Source: Osedax fenrisi (lineage: Eukaryota > Annelida > Polychaeta > Sabellida > Siboglinidae). From it: a DNA stretch of 64,000 nt. Below, in pieces: positions 1-11,815 of the stretch. The first letter of the stretch is position 1. Every line of letters starts with the position of its first letter. The notes under the pieces are model-generated. The model ran no database searches and had not been told where the DNA came from. It saw only the letters and a program-made list of their open reading frames with translations. Both the position numbers and the translations under genes were made by a program. The stretch lies in the NCBI GenBank assembly GCA_964019155.1, contig OZ025239.1, positions 99,501,934-99,565,933 of the forward strand, read 5' to 3'.

Positions 1-1078
1 TTTTTTCAATATTCTATTGTAGTATTTTGTAATAAGGTATTACTCATCAATCCAAATATATGATTAGGATATTGAAATTATTTAGATACTACTTTAAATT
101 TAGTTTTCGTTTAATAGTTATTGTTCGTTTTAATTATATGTATATCTATGGACCTATGTTATGCATGTCTGATTAAAATAAATATATATATAGTAATATT
201 TATAAATTAAGCTCATGTAATATAATATTATTAAATATTTATAATTCATTAATTTTCATTTAGTGGTAGCACTTTTAAAAATACTTTTATTATTTAATAT
301 TTAACTACAAATATATAGTATTTTATTTTATTTACACATTAATAATATCATAATATAATTATATGAAATAATATACCATGTTCAATTATATTTTAACCTT
401 TTAATAATAATTGTATTACATTTGATATATTCTAATTCCTCATAATTGTCATAGGTGGAAAATCAAATATATAATTTATAAAGATATTCGAGTGAATAGT
501 GAATTCGTATTACAGATTGAACAATTGCTAATTATTGAAACGTTAGTGTAATTGGTAAAATACATGTGTATTATTATTATTATATATATATATATATTTA
601 TATATTTGTATCATCATAAAAACTAATGACTTAATGTAATGATTGAATTATTTGAATAATAATTTATACTTTAAATAATATTTATCATATATTTCTAATA
701 ATATTTATGTAAAATATAGGATATACTTACATATATAATATACGTTTTCAATATTTCTTTCAATATGTCTTTCAATGTTTATTTAACACATTCTAATTAT
801 AATCTAACTTAATTAAATTCAACATATAGGTATAAATTTAACCTACTAATTTTATTTGTAATTAGATCTTCAATATTATTGATTTATAATTTTATAATTT
901 TCTAAACCTCGGATATAAAATAGTAATATATACCTACCATATATGAAATCTATTACGAGATTTAACTATTACAATTAATCTAATATTATTGATCTCATAT
1001 ATACGAATATAAATATATAGGAAATAAATGTATATATGTACATATTATGAGTATATTATCATTATTAATAATAATAGC

Positions 1079-1118
<40 letters not shown>

Positions 1119-3155
1119 TGGAAAATAATATAATACATACACTTTAACAATAAATTGTCACAACATTCTATTACTCAATATTTGTATTTAAAAATTACAA
1201 TATATTTATTTTATATTATTATAATAATAGATATAATAATATATATAATAATCTATAATTATAGATATTATTGTAATTTCAAAATTTTATTTTATTTTTG
1301 TATTTAATAGATAACGGGTGTGTCCGTATTCGGTACCCATGTTCGAATACGTATACCCTGTGTTATAATACGGACACCTATATAACATATAATATATAAT
1401 ATATTATTGATGAATAATCAGATAAATCAAAATTACATTACTTATAATGTATTTAATGTACTTATAATTACTTATAATTACTTTTATGAATACTTTATTT
1501 AGTAATTAATTTATTAATTTTTATTAATTTTTATTATTTTACTGTTAATAATTATAAATGAAGTATATACATAATAAGTAAGAAAAGTATTAATAAATTG
1601 ATGGTATTAATATTATAATTAACGCAATTTTTATGAAAATCAGAATAGTTCACATGCTTCGCGCTGATTGTTTTAGGGTATCCGTATTAGGAAATCTAGA
1701 GTTATCGTATTAGGGATTGATATGACCTCTATATATATGCTTATAACTTAATTGACATTGAAACAAATATAGAAATTATGTATATAATGTTTAGAATGAT
1801 TAAGTTATAAATAATATTAGTTAAATGTTATATAAATACATCTATATATGCTTAAAGAAGGTTTTAAGTTGACTTTTTTTCTCATAAATTTAAAAACGTA
1901 ATAAAAAAATCAGTTCATTGGATATACCAGCATTATTTTAAACAATTGAAAAAATACGTAATTAGACAATTTATATAATTATGAATATTAAATAAATTAA
2001 ACATTTTTTGGGAGATTTTATGGTTTCTGAAATACCGAGAGTGTCCGTATTCGGGTTCTGTACTTTCCCCTAGTAGACCCAGAAATAGTAGTGGTGGTAG
2101 TAGTAGTGGTAGTAGTAGTAGTAGTAGTAGTATTATTATTTAGCTTTCATTAATTCATATAAGGAACTTTTAAAGATAATTTAAATTTATGATTACATAT
2201 TTATTTTAAACTCTAACAATATAATACATTGTTTTATTAATAATATCATAATATAATTATATAAAATAATATATTATATTATGATACATTTCTTTTAATT
2301 TCTATTAATTTAAGTTATCTTTGATATATTATAATTTCTGGAAATTCAGATAGGTTGCAATATAAATAAATAGAACAAATCGAATTTGTTTATAACATTG
2401 GAAAATTATCATTGACATAAATCGTTAGTCTAATTAGTAAAATATATGATGACTATTATTATTTAACTATATATTGTTTATCACAATAAAACAAACGACT
2501 AATATAATATTTAAATTTGTAGAATGATAATTTATATTTTTAAATCATATTTATTATATATTTCTAATAATATGTATGTATAATATAGGATATACTTATA
2601 TATATAATATACATTTTTAATATTTCAATATTTAGTAGTATTATAGTAGTAGTAGTGTGAGTAGAAATGAACTATTTAGAGTTCATAAATTTTATAATGA
2701 ACTTTTAAAGATAATTTAAATTTATGATTACATATTTATTTAAACACTAACAATATAATATATTATTGTATTGTTTCATTAATACTATAATTATATAAAA
2801 TAATATATTATATTGTGATAAATTTCATTAAATATTAATTTGTGTTATCTTTGATATATTATAATTTCAGTAAATTTACATAGGTTGCAATATATGAGTT
2901 GTTAAACAAATATAATCATTTCATTTGCTTATAACCTCGGAATAACCTTGGAATAACCTACTATTATAGTGAAAAGGAATTACGTAATTACCATTCACAT
3001 AAAGCGTTAGTATCATTAGTAAAATATATGAGTATTATTAACTATTTATTATGTAGCACTATATATATACCTACAAATACTCACCACTAGTATAATATAA
3101 ATCATATAGTTATTAAAAGTTATCATTTATATAAAATATACATATATAACATATA
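1..3155. repeat. 3.2-kb tandem unit, copy 1 (C-M-A-B layout)
   Basis: A complete unit of the large array; the sequence restarts at 3,156. It contains subrepeat C (1 to about 1,080), a (TAG)n tract, the M segment with inverted ends (about 1,116-2,072), a second (TAG)n tract, subrepeat A (about 2,150-2,640) and subrepeat B (about 2,690-3,155). C, A and B are diverged versions of one another: each carries a TTTGATATATT box, a CATAGGT box and the box CGTTAGTNTNATTNGTAAAATA (541, 2,423 and 3,005). There is no protein-like ORF. The part from about 1,665 on is near-identical to 39,740-41,231. The window starts exactly at the repeat phase point, so the array probably continues to the left. Confidence 0.9.
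1116..2072. mobile_element. M segment (MITE-like) in unit 1
   Basis: A ~960-bp segment bounded by short inverted ends of the type TAGGGGAAAATAAC and GTTACTTTCCCCTA, flanked on both sides by (TAG)n. The left end here is degraded (TAGTGGAAAATAATA); better preserved copies are at 39,184, 42,334, 45,574 and 48,851. It holds GTGTCCGTATT-type motifs, including the inverted pair around 1,318-1,378. It has no coding capacity. A TA target-site duplication would fit the ends, but flanking TAG repeats make that ambiguous here. Confidence 0.5.
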
Positions 3156-3728
3156 TTTTTTCAATATTCTATAGTAGTATTTTGTAATAAGGTATTACTC
3201 ATCAATCCAAATATAAAATTAGGATATTGAAATTATTTAAATACTACTTTAAATTTAGTTTTCGTTTAATAGTTATTGTTCGTTTTAATTATATGTATAT
3301 CTATGGACCTATGTTATGTCTGATTAAAGTAAATATATATATATAGTAATATTTATAAATTAAGCTCATGTAATATAATATTATTAAATATTTATAATTC
3401 ATTAATTTTCATTTAGTGTGCACTTTTAAAAATACTTTTATTATTTAATATTTAACTACAAATATATAGTATTGTATTTTATTTCCACATTAATAATATC
3501 ATAATATAATTATATGAAATAATATACCATGTTCAATTATATGTTAACCTTTTAATAATAATTGTATTACATTTGATATATTCTAATTCCTCATAATTTT
3601 CATAGGTGGAAAATCAAATCTATAATTTATAAAGATATTAAAGTGAATAGTGAATTCGTATTACAGATTGAACAATTGCTAATTATTTAAACGTAAGTGT
3701 AATTGGTAAAATACATGTGTATTATTAT

Positions 3729-3778
<50 letters not shown>

Positions 3779-4207
3779 ATCATTATACAAACTAATGACT
3801 TAATGTAATGATTGAATTATTTGAATAATAATTTATATTTTAAATAATATTTATCATATATTTCTAATAATATTTATGTAAAATATAGGATATACCTACA
3901 TATATAATATACGTTTTCAATATGTCTTTCAATGTTTCTTTTAACACATTCCAATTATAATCTAACTTAATTAAATACAACAAATATACTAATTATACTT
4001 TTTTTTTCATAAATTTAATAACGTAATAAAAAATCAGTTCATTAGATATATCAGCATTATATTAAATAATTGAAAACATACTTATTTAGACTATTTATAT
4101 AATTATGAATATTTAATACATTAAACATTTATTTATAGATTTTATGGTTTCTGATATAATGAGAGTGTCCGTATTCGGGCACTGTCAGTTTCGGTTATTT
4201 TCCCCTA
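3156..4207. repeat. 3.2-kb tandem unit, truncated edge copy (C plus 3' end of M)
   Basis: Subrepeat C runs from 3,156 to about 3,990 and then jumps directly into the last ~210 bp of M (TTTTTCATAAATTTAATAAC to GTTATTTTCCCCTAG). The left two thirds of M are missing. The same C-to-M junction occurs near 36,740 and 51,780, so it is one inherited deletion variant, not three events. This unit is the right edge of the left array and leads through a (TAG)n tract into the 106-codon ORF. It includes a long (TA)n tract at about 3,733-3,772. Confidence 0.85.
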
Positions 4208-4240
4208 GTAGCAGCAGAAGTATTAATTGTAGTAGTAGTT

Positions 4241-4273
<33 letters not shown>

Positions 4274-4394
4274 ATTGTAGTAATATTAGTAGTATATAAT
4301 GTAGTAATAGTAGTAGTAGTAGTAGTATTAATTGTTGTAATATTAGTAGTATATAATGTAGTAATATTAGTAGTAGTGGTAGTAGTAGTATATA
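4204..4394. repeat. Imperfect (TAG)n microsatellite upstream of the 106-codon ORF
   Basis: About 190 bp of TAG/TTG/TAT-interrupted trinucleotide repeat between the M end and the ORF. Minus-strand reading frames through it give only leucine or threonine homopolymers and are artefacts. It occupies the place that in internal array units precedes subrepeat A, so it marks the array border. Confidence 0.85.
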
Positions 4395-4420
4395 ATTGTA
4401 TATAATCCCACAACAGGCCA

Positions 4421-4741
4421 ATGGAGAATACTACACACTCGCCCCGTCGGACTCGCTCTCAAGGAGACGATCAGGGTTACGTACCATACTCGGGGCTAAA
4501 TTACAACACCCTAGGAAAGTGCTATCTGCAAGTGAACAAGATAACCGTATATTGCGGAGAGCAAGTTGTCGGTCTGCAGGGTAGGCTTCGCTATAGAGAC
4601 GTGAACGGGGTACTTACACAATCTAAAAGTAGCAACACTGGCAATGATATGAAGTCGGTTAACTTCCAGATTAGCCGAAATGAAATTCATATTATACCAT
4701 GTAGGAAAGAAATTAATGACATATATTTGCTCAATGTATAA
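4421..4741 (+). CDS. 106-aa protein of unknown function, array-edge copy 1
   Basis: I do not recognise this protein. The ORF is 321 bp with about 43 percent GC, in DNA that is otherwise near 20 percent. The N-terminus is basic and polar (RRTRSQGDDQG, residues 9-19) with no signal peptide or membrane segment. Cysteines are at 34, 45 and 94. Residues 41-65 alternate in a beta-strand-like way (ITVYCGEQVVGLQ, then RLRYRDVNGVL), followed by a Ser/Asn/Gly-rich loop and a short hydrophobic C-terminal strand. That layout loosely resembles a jacalin-like or other small beta-rich domain; this is only a suggestion. The start is the first ATG of the frame (4,421). A CACAACAG just upstream could be a 3' splice site, so it may be the last exon of a longer gene. 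AATAAA signals lie at the stop and at 4,798. A second copy at 52,182 differs by three bases, two of them silent. Confidence 0.6.
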   Translation: MENTTHSPRRTRSQGDDQGYVPYSGLNYNTLGKCYLQVNKITVYCGEQVVGLQGRLRYRDVNGVLTQSKSSNTGNDMKSVNFQISRNEIHIIPCRKEINDIYLLNV

Positions 4742-4880
4742 ATAAATATATATATATATAATAATGTATTAATATATAAATAATAATGTATATATGAAAT
4801 AAATAACCATAAACAATACAAAATATGTATAATGCATCATTTTAATATTTTTTTATATACTATATTTATACTCAAAGTAA
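4742..4880. other. AT-rich 3' flank of the 106-codon ORF
   Basis: AATAAA occurs at 4,741-4,746 and 4,798-4,803, compatible with polyadenylation of the upstream ORF. The rest is (TA)n and AT-rich sequence without recognised content. The first AATAAA is lost in the second copy (52,500), but the second is kept there. Confidence 0.4.
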
Positions 4881-4888
4881 AAGTAAAG

Positions 4889-4926
<38 letters not shown>

Positions 4927-6200
4927 AAATATATTTAAATCCCGTGATAAGAATATCAAAGGGTAAGGTCAGTATATATTCTTCATTCATCGCTATTTTG
5001 TACTTAACCAGAAAATTGTCAATATTATTATTATTAGGCCATTCATTGTTATCAATCAAGTTGTTTATCGGTCGTCCTCGTTTTCTCGATCCTTCAACCA
5101 TTCATTGGTTTTCAATAAACATGCATGCCTTGAATCATGGTTAAACATGGTTTAAACTTTCTTCGTGTGATAGTTTGCATAAATGATTACAATTTACTTA
5201 CAAATTAAATAGTGTGGCTTCTAAAAAATATGCGTCTTTTCTTGAGACTTTATAATAAGTAGTTTTCTATGCGATTTGTTCTCGAATTATTGTATTTTTT
5301 TTTGTAGTGTATTCATTAATATGACATGCAATATCGACTATAGTCGACCTAAGTATATATACTAATAATATGTATCACTTATATATAGCTTAAGTCGGGT
5401 GTGTTTAATATTCTAAAAACTATATAGTCACCATCTCTGATATTGCTGGGCTATCCTCTCTTTGATTTCAGAGTAACACGAGCCATTCTTACGTCGATTC
5501 ATCTGCATTCTAATCGTTACTATTGACCATTTTCTTGATATTTTCTGAGCAGATCCACCTATCGTAATTTCGGTTAATTATTGTTGATCTTGATTGCTAC
5601 CAACTATTAAAGCTAATTCGTCAGTGTATTGCATGCTAGACAATAGACTGAATATAATTGTCTTGAGAAATTCGTTAAAGAGTACCGGATAAAGCAGTCA
5701 ACCGTGACCTAATCAAAATGTTATTTTGAAGCAGTTTTCATGTATACTGTTTAATAGGACTGTACTTGAAGAATTTGCATAGCAGGGTTTGATTATAGTT
5801 ATAATTTCATGATTTATTCCTTAATTATGTTGCAAAGATCACGATCCATCATAATAAACATTATCAAAAGCTTTCTATACAATCTGGAACAAGTTTTTTT
5901 AAACTATTCTGTGGTTTTTCATAATATTTCTGAGGTTAACAATTTTTCGATCGCGATTCTTCTTTTCCGGAATTCTGCCTATTCCTTAGATACCATTTTT
6001 TCAACTAAGGGATAAAGTATATGTAAGATGATCTTAAGTAAACTGTTACTAGAATGACATATTACGATATGGGGTATGTATACATTATAATGTTGGCATT
6101 TCTTCAGATTAACTTTTTAAGAATTGTAAATACTTAGTAACCGAATCGTTCATTGAGTTGGTCATACATGTTTTGTCTATGCTTCCCGACAGAACTTTGT
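4880..6200 (-). pseudogene. RTE-type reverse transcriptase remnant, minus strand, copy 1
   Basis: Read on the minus strand from about 6,060 downward, translated pieces follow a LINE RT in order: VEKMVSKEQAEFRKRR near 6,000 (the EQ-GFRKGRS region of RTs), a degraded KAFDNVYYD near 5,860, LLYPVLFNEFLKTII near 5,660 (the LSPxLFN region) and MQYTDELALIV near 5,620, where the catalytic YADD has become YTDE. A C-terminal RKRGRP motif is at about 5,080. Many frameshifts and stops separate the pieces, so it is dead. The segment up to about 6,480 has weak upstream similarity only. It lies tail-to-tail with the 106-codon ORF, and 52,660-53,900 is its duplicate. Confidence 0.7.
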
Positions 6201-6489
6201 AAATACCTGCATAATAGAAATTCCTCAGTATTTGGTATATTCTCAACTCTTGGTGATTATCCATATTTCAGTATTCATGGCATTAATGATCTATTATTCT
6301 AGTATCGGAAGATCATTACAAAAGTGTTCTTGAACGGTATATATAATCATATTAGTGTCAGAATGTATCGGATTGTTGTAAATTATTGACAATATGCTGT
6401 ATATGTATATGCATATTTTAACTTTAAAACGATTGTAGTGAGAAGCCCCCTTACTTTCCGGCAAATGTACTGACATATAATAACTTTAT
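6201..6489. other. AT-rich flank, shared with 53,900-54,190
   Basis: Probably the decayed 5' part of the minus-strand RT element; no clear motif. It is present in both copies of the duplicated module. Confidence 0.35.
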
Positions 6490-7225
6490 GGGGGTATCCC
6501 ATTACAACTTGATAGATGATGGTTTTAAATATATAATATTTCAGGCAAGTTGCCGGAATATCTTGTAGCGGGATACCCCCTTAAGGAATTAATGAATAAA
6601 GAATTATTGTATCAAGCATTTCATAATATTCATTAGATTTCTATCTTTAAATTAAATGAAATTTGTTCTAATATGATACATTTTACTAAATAATATTCGC
6701 TGACATTTCGTCACTCTCATTATGCTATAATACTCTATGACATTCAATACTATATGCCATAATATATGATACTTAAATATTATTATTATTATTATCAGAT
6801 TTAGGTTTGCACCAGGGTTTTTGTAGAAGCTAAAGCTTATCGAGATTATTGTATATTCTTATTAATTAATTTATCTAAAGCATCATATTTTATAAGCGAT
6901 TTGTATATTTGAAAATATATAAATGTACTATGTACGTATACATTGTATACTGTACACATACATACAATAGTACATGTATGCTTGATCTATAAATACATTT
7001 GACATCGGTAGAAGTGTTAATTATGTGGTTTTATCTCATTGGGTAGATACATAGGTAGATAATTTGATCTTTTTTATTGAGTAGATAATATGTGTTATAC
7101 AATATTATGTGGTTACTCTGAACTTTAGGCTATATATGTTATATAATATAGTTATATATAACATAAATGGCTGCGATCTGATTCTGTTTAAAACACTTAT
7201 TATATTTGAATCCAACTCACAGTGT
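6490..7225. repeat. Copy-1-only segment with short inverted repeats
   Basis: GGGGGTATCCC at 6,490-6,500 faces GGGATACCCCC at 6,570-6,580, forming a 91-bp inverted-repeat unit; TTTCCGGCAA (about 6,455) and TTGCCGGAA (about 6,550) are also inverted. The second module copy joins sequence equivalent to 6,489 to sequence equivalent to about 7,225 (near 54,200), so ~0.73 kb was inserted here or lost there. The rest is AT-rich with a TAT microsatellite at about 6,778-6,795 and no gene. Confidence 0.6.
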
Positions 7226-7645
7226 AATATATATACATAGGATATATAGTAAGGTAATGCAATAATAGTATAATATATTTACTATATTAATGTGAAATAT
7301 AACAGATATATATATATAAATCGTATGAAAATAGTGAACATATATCGCTATATATTATCTATAATTAAGAATATTGCTAATGCAGAATTGTATAAACCAA
7401 TCATAATAGTACTTACACAAATCAAACTTTGCCTATATAACGTTTCCTATGAATACAGTAACCTCTACTTACTTACGACAAACTTCCTACACTCATGTAC
7501 GTTATTGATGACCTGTCTATAATTACACTTTACGTGAATTAATAGCGATTGACATATTGTACAATGTACAACACGTATACAATAATGTACATTTTGTACC
7601 GAAATCTATGTAAAATAATCTTAATCTCAATAATATAATAATATA
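7226..7645. other. AT-rich spacer shared by both modules
   Basis: Aligns with 54,215-54,635. It contains GTACAATGTACA-like palindromic stretches near 7,555-7,590. The small ORF at 7,292-7,522 is isoleucine/tyrosine-rich, not conserved in the copy, and is not considered a gene. Confidence 0.5.
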
Positions 7646-7649
7646 TTTA

Positions 7650-8089
7650 CATAGTGTGATTATTAATGTGCTATCAAATTATAGGCTTATTTCTCAATTT
7701 CCCATATTAGATGAAATATCTGAAATAATAATTAGAAAACAATTAACTAACTACTTAAATAATAAAAGTATTTTTGAATAATATCATTCTGGATATAAGT
7801 TATCTTATAGTACTGAAACATCTCTACTCAACGTTACTGACTACCTCCTACATAACATTTAGAATTATACTCCTACGAAAATCATTATCATTGACTTATC
7901 TTTTGCTTTTGATACAATATACCATTATATACTGTCTACATTTATACCGACTAAAGCTACTAGGACCTAAACATTAAATCAACCGACAGACTACATTACC
8001 AAAAGAACATAGATACAACATAAACCTCAAATCCGTATCTCCCAATAACATCTTTTTATTTAGAGTGCCACAAGGTACTGCTCTAGGTC
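7650..8089 (+). pseudogene. CR1-type LINE reverse transcriptase, 5' part, module copy 1
   Basis: Translation gives NYRLISQFPIL, then QLTNYLNNKSIF, then SGYKLSYSTETSLLNVTD and IIDLSFAFDTIYHYIL. These match the RT fingers and palm order of CR1/L2-like LINEs (NYRPIS, SGYR..HSTETALL, LDLSAAFDTIDH). A GVPQGT-like stretch (VPQGTALG) follows at about 8,068-8,089. Stops and frameshifts show it is not functional. It continues at 11,816 after an inserted element. The copy at 54,640 is uninterrupted. Confidence 0.8.
8082..8089. repeat. 8-bp target-site duplication, left (TCTAGGTC)
   Basis: TCTAGGTC immediately before the inserted element and again at 11,816-11,823 after it. The second module copy shows one nearly identical site (TCTAGGTA near 55,052) without the insertion. 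Confidence 0.9.
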
Positions 8090-11000
8090 CAGGCCCGTAG
8101 CCAGAAAATTATAACAGGAGGGGCAAGGCCCCAAAAAATGTTAAGACTAAAATTCAATGAATATAAACTAGTATCTATTAATAATATCACTACCAGTAAT
8201 TTACTAGTATACTATATTACGTATATTGACGCATAGTGTTAATTACTCAGGATAAAAATAAACAATAAATACAAATACACTGTGTGTATATTATACACTA
8301 TAAAAACATATAATATAGTTTATTATGACTTCAAAAACACATAGTGATTATAGGCGTCATTAGATAATAAAAAATACAAACAAAAATAAATAAAAAAATG
8401 TATAACAAAATAGACGAATTACAATAATTAAAATTGACATACAGTTTACGTTTAACAATGAAATCGATGTAGTACAACGAATATCATATGTCAGTGAATT
8501 CCAGCTTTTCTGATCAATAACCGAGAAAGCTGATTTAGAGTAGGCAAAATATGTTGAGCTTTGCACCAATTTCGTGACGTAGCACTTCCGACTAGATATG
8601 TTATATAACTGAATACTATTAGATGAAGCTAGATATTCATGAAATCCGAGGTGTATATCCTTATGCGTAATACACAATAACCTATGTTTACAAATATATC
8701 TAAACTTAACCCAGTCTATTTATCTTATTAAAGCAAATATAGAAACTACTGAGGCAAAGTTTAGTTTATATAATACACGTTTAGCACGAAATTGAATACG
8801 CTTTAGTTTATACATAAGGTTAACAGGTAACTTACATAATAATGAACAGCAATATATAAGTCAGCTGAATACTAGGGTGTGCATTAAACATTTAGTGGCA
8901 AAGGTAAGCTTATAACGAGTTTTTCTAATATTATATAGAAAATAGTTAGCAATGCGTATCATATTATTAATGTGTGGAGATTAGTTTAGGTGAGATGTTA
9001 TAGTGAAACCAAAGATAGTTATAGATTGAGAATTTAGAAGAGATAGTAGAAAAGAATGAGTAATTGATAGTAGAGAACTAGTCCTGAGAATATGATAGTA
9101 TCAGTTTTAGTCATATTTAAGTAAATGGAGTTATGAGATAACCAATGAGTGAGATCAGTAATACAATTAAACATATACATTTGAATCAAACAATAATCAC
9201 TATAACTAGGAAATGGCTATATGTCTGAAGATCAACGGCATAAAGATAATAGTAATTATTAGGATATTTGTGAAATATTAATTTTATATGAAGAATATAC
9301 ATAATTAAAAATATAGGGCCAAAAAAATAGCCTTATGGAACACCGTGTATGTTAAAATGAGGAAGAGACAATGAGGAGTTATTCTTCACCGAAGATGTTC
9401 TAGATGAAACATAAGATATACACTAACTGTGGACTGACCATGTATACCGATTTCATTAAGTCTAATAGAACAAATATTGTGATCGAGATTATCAAAATCA
9501 CTAGATAAATCAAGTAGCACGAGATACCATGGGGCTTTATTATCAAGAGATATGAGAATATTATTAATAATAAAAGTAAGGGCAGTTCCGGTACTACGAT
9601 GAAGAAGATACGCAATTTGATATTTATCAACAATAGGATTTGACATTATGTAATTAATAAGTTGAGTGGACACAACTCATTCTGAGGTCTTAGATATGGA
9701 TGATAACTGGGATATATTCTATAGATTGAATGGAATAGGATCAAGTGGAATTAGTTTTCAAGGATGTCACCAAAGAGAGTACAATGTCATATGTTGGAAG
9801 CGAAAAACATGAAAAGTGATTCTGAGTGGATATTAAATTGAGATTGAGTCGTGCAAAGTTGATGTTTGGAAATACATTGATAATGCTAGAAATTTTGTGT
9901 TGGAAAAAATTGGAAAAGAAGGAACAAAGAACTGAATCAGGTTAGTCAGGAAGATGCTTAGTCTGGATTTTACCTACAAAGGTGAAAGATAATTTATAAG
10001 CCTGCTTAGAAGATATTCTATAACTACTGAGCATATAAGTGAAGTATAAGTATTTGATAGAGAGACATTTGTTCTTGTAAAGCGATCTAAAACTTTAAAG
10101 GCAATACGATCAGATTCAAGTTTAGATGATGCATATTTACGTTCTAGTCTACGACGTAGTTGCCTTAATTTAATAATCTCAGTATTAAACCATGGAGACT
10201 TAGAATAAGTTCGATTGATAAGAGTAATGTAAGGTACAAAAATATCAAGCGAATGAGATAATGCCAAATTAAAATAATTAAAAATTGTAGACAAATCAGA
10301 AGATATACTGTTGTTAAGTTGATGGAATACAGAGTTAATACACATTGGTTTATTAATAGAGAAGATTTTCGAAACAATCTAGAAGGTCGATTAATTTTTA
10401 TCAACGGCAAGTTCATATCAAATAATATGGCAAAGTGATCAGATATTAGAGAACTTTGAGTGGGATATGAAATTAATTTAGAATCAGCTAAATATAAAAA
10501 AAGTCAATAATATTACTATTAGTGTTAGTAGTTAAGCAAACATGTTGCGTCGGGAATACTAAAATATAAGTTAATTTATAGATAAGGAAGCATGATTTTC
10601 ATTTTTACTTCGAATATTAAAATCACCAAGAATAACCGTGTTAACTGATGTGAAAGATTATAAAATAGCAGATAGGTCAGCTAAGAAACTCTATAGGCTA
10701 GATGAAGATGGATAGTAGATAAGTATAATTACAATGTTAATAATGAAGGAAACCTAATATCACAGATCAGAATTTCATATGAAGAGAAACATGGGGAAAT
10801 AAGCTTAAGTTCCGATTAGAATAACAGAGCTAGGCTGCCACCACGATGTGATGTAGACCTATTAGTAAGAAATACTTTAAAACCATCATGGGTCAATTGG
10901 GAAGCTAGAGCAGAATCATCAATAGTTAGCCAAGTCTCAGTAATAGCAGATATAGAACAATTAGAATTAATAATTAATTATGTAATCAAATTAACTTTAT

Positions 11001-11815
11001 TTCAACTTTATTTCCTACTGATCTAACATTGAGGAGTTGAAAAGAATCCTTTTAGGATAGTGCATTGGTAGACAATCAACAGTTTAATTTTGTTTACGCG
11101 ATTCATAGAAGGAATCACATGAATAGGACTATTTATCAAACCATTTTCATTTTCCATATCGGAATTCCAATTATAACCATTTAGGTTACTACTGTGAACA
11201 AAAACTTACTGTGAAAATACTATAATCTACAAATTTGCTTTATTTTGTATATATATACATATTATCTGTAAATATTCTTATTTTATTTCCAAAGATGTTC
11301 CGGGTGTTCTACCACTTGTAGGTTTAGGACAAACATTTCAGAGATCAGATTGACGATAATTTAAATTTATGTTGTCATATTTTATAGTACTATTGTTTGG
11401 GTTTGGGTTTGGTTGGATATGTGATTCTGTTACTGCTATTCTGCGATGTATTAATTAACAGCTCCTATTTTTGTTAGAAAACAAAATAGTGTTTTGTTGT
11501 TTGCTCATGATAGGGTTAACTATTAATTAATTTCAATTCAATTATTAAAATTTATTTTTAATATTTACCATAATATTAGAAAATATTTTATAAAACCTAT
11601 ACTCAATTGGATCATCACTATAATGTCAATGACTAAAATACATACATTCTAATAAATAAATATAATATAAATAAAATTATAAAATAAAAATATAAATATA
11701 ATTGAATATCTAGTAAATACTATATGAAAAAAACTTAATGTGAAACAAGTTTTTGGGACCTACATATTCTCAGGGGGGGCTTTGCCCCGGCAGCCCCCCC
11801 GTGGCTACGGGCCTG
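8090..11815. mobile_element. 3,726-bp TIR element with 8-bp TSD (hAT- or P-like class)
   Basis: The ends are CAGGCCCGTAGCCA on the left and its reverse complement TGGCTACGGGCCTG on the right, followed by C/G-rich subterminal hairpin sequence (GGGGCAAGGCCCC on the left; CTTTGCCCCGGCAG on the right). An exact 8-bp duplication of TCTAGGTC flanks it. An 8-bp TSD suggests a hAT- or P-type transposase acted in trans; this is family knowledge, not seen here. No transposase is visible. The interior is largely a minus-strand CR1-like LINE (8,400-11,060). It splits a CR1 RT pseudogene whose duplicate is uninterrupted, so boundaries are certain. Confidence 0.88.
8400..11060 (-). pseudogene. CR1-type LINE nested in the 3.7-kb TIR element, minus strand
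   Basis: On the minus strand, parts appear in LINE order. An apurinic-endonuclease segment (ETWLTIDDSALASQL, then SHRGGSLALL) lies near 10,945-10,815. A linker typical of CR1 ORF2 (SPWFNTEIIKLRQLRRRLER) is near 10,200. RT motifs LVLLDLSSDFDNLDHNI lie near 9,510 and NIHGVP near 9,345. The C-terminal tail SAFSVIDQKSWNSLTYDI is near 8,510. Stops, frameshifts and a degraded YADD (YAVDLQ) make it non-functional. Its sequence is unlike the host CR1 pseudogene around it, so it is a different family. Ends are estimates. Confidence 0.75.

Noticed and set aside
4396..4584. 62-codon alternative frame overlapping the 106-codon ORF
   Set aside because: Shadow frame; also kept in copy 2 only because the underlying DNA is nearly identical, and shorter than the main frame.
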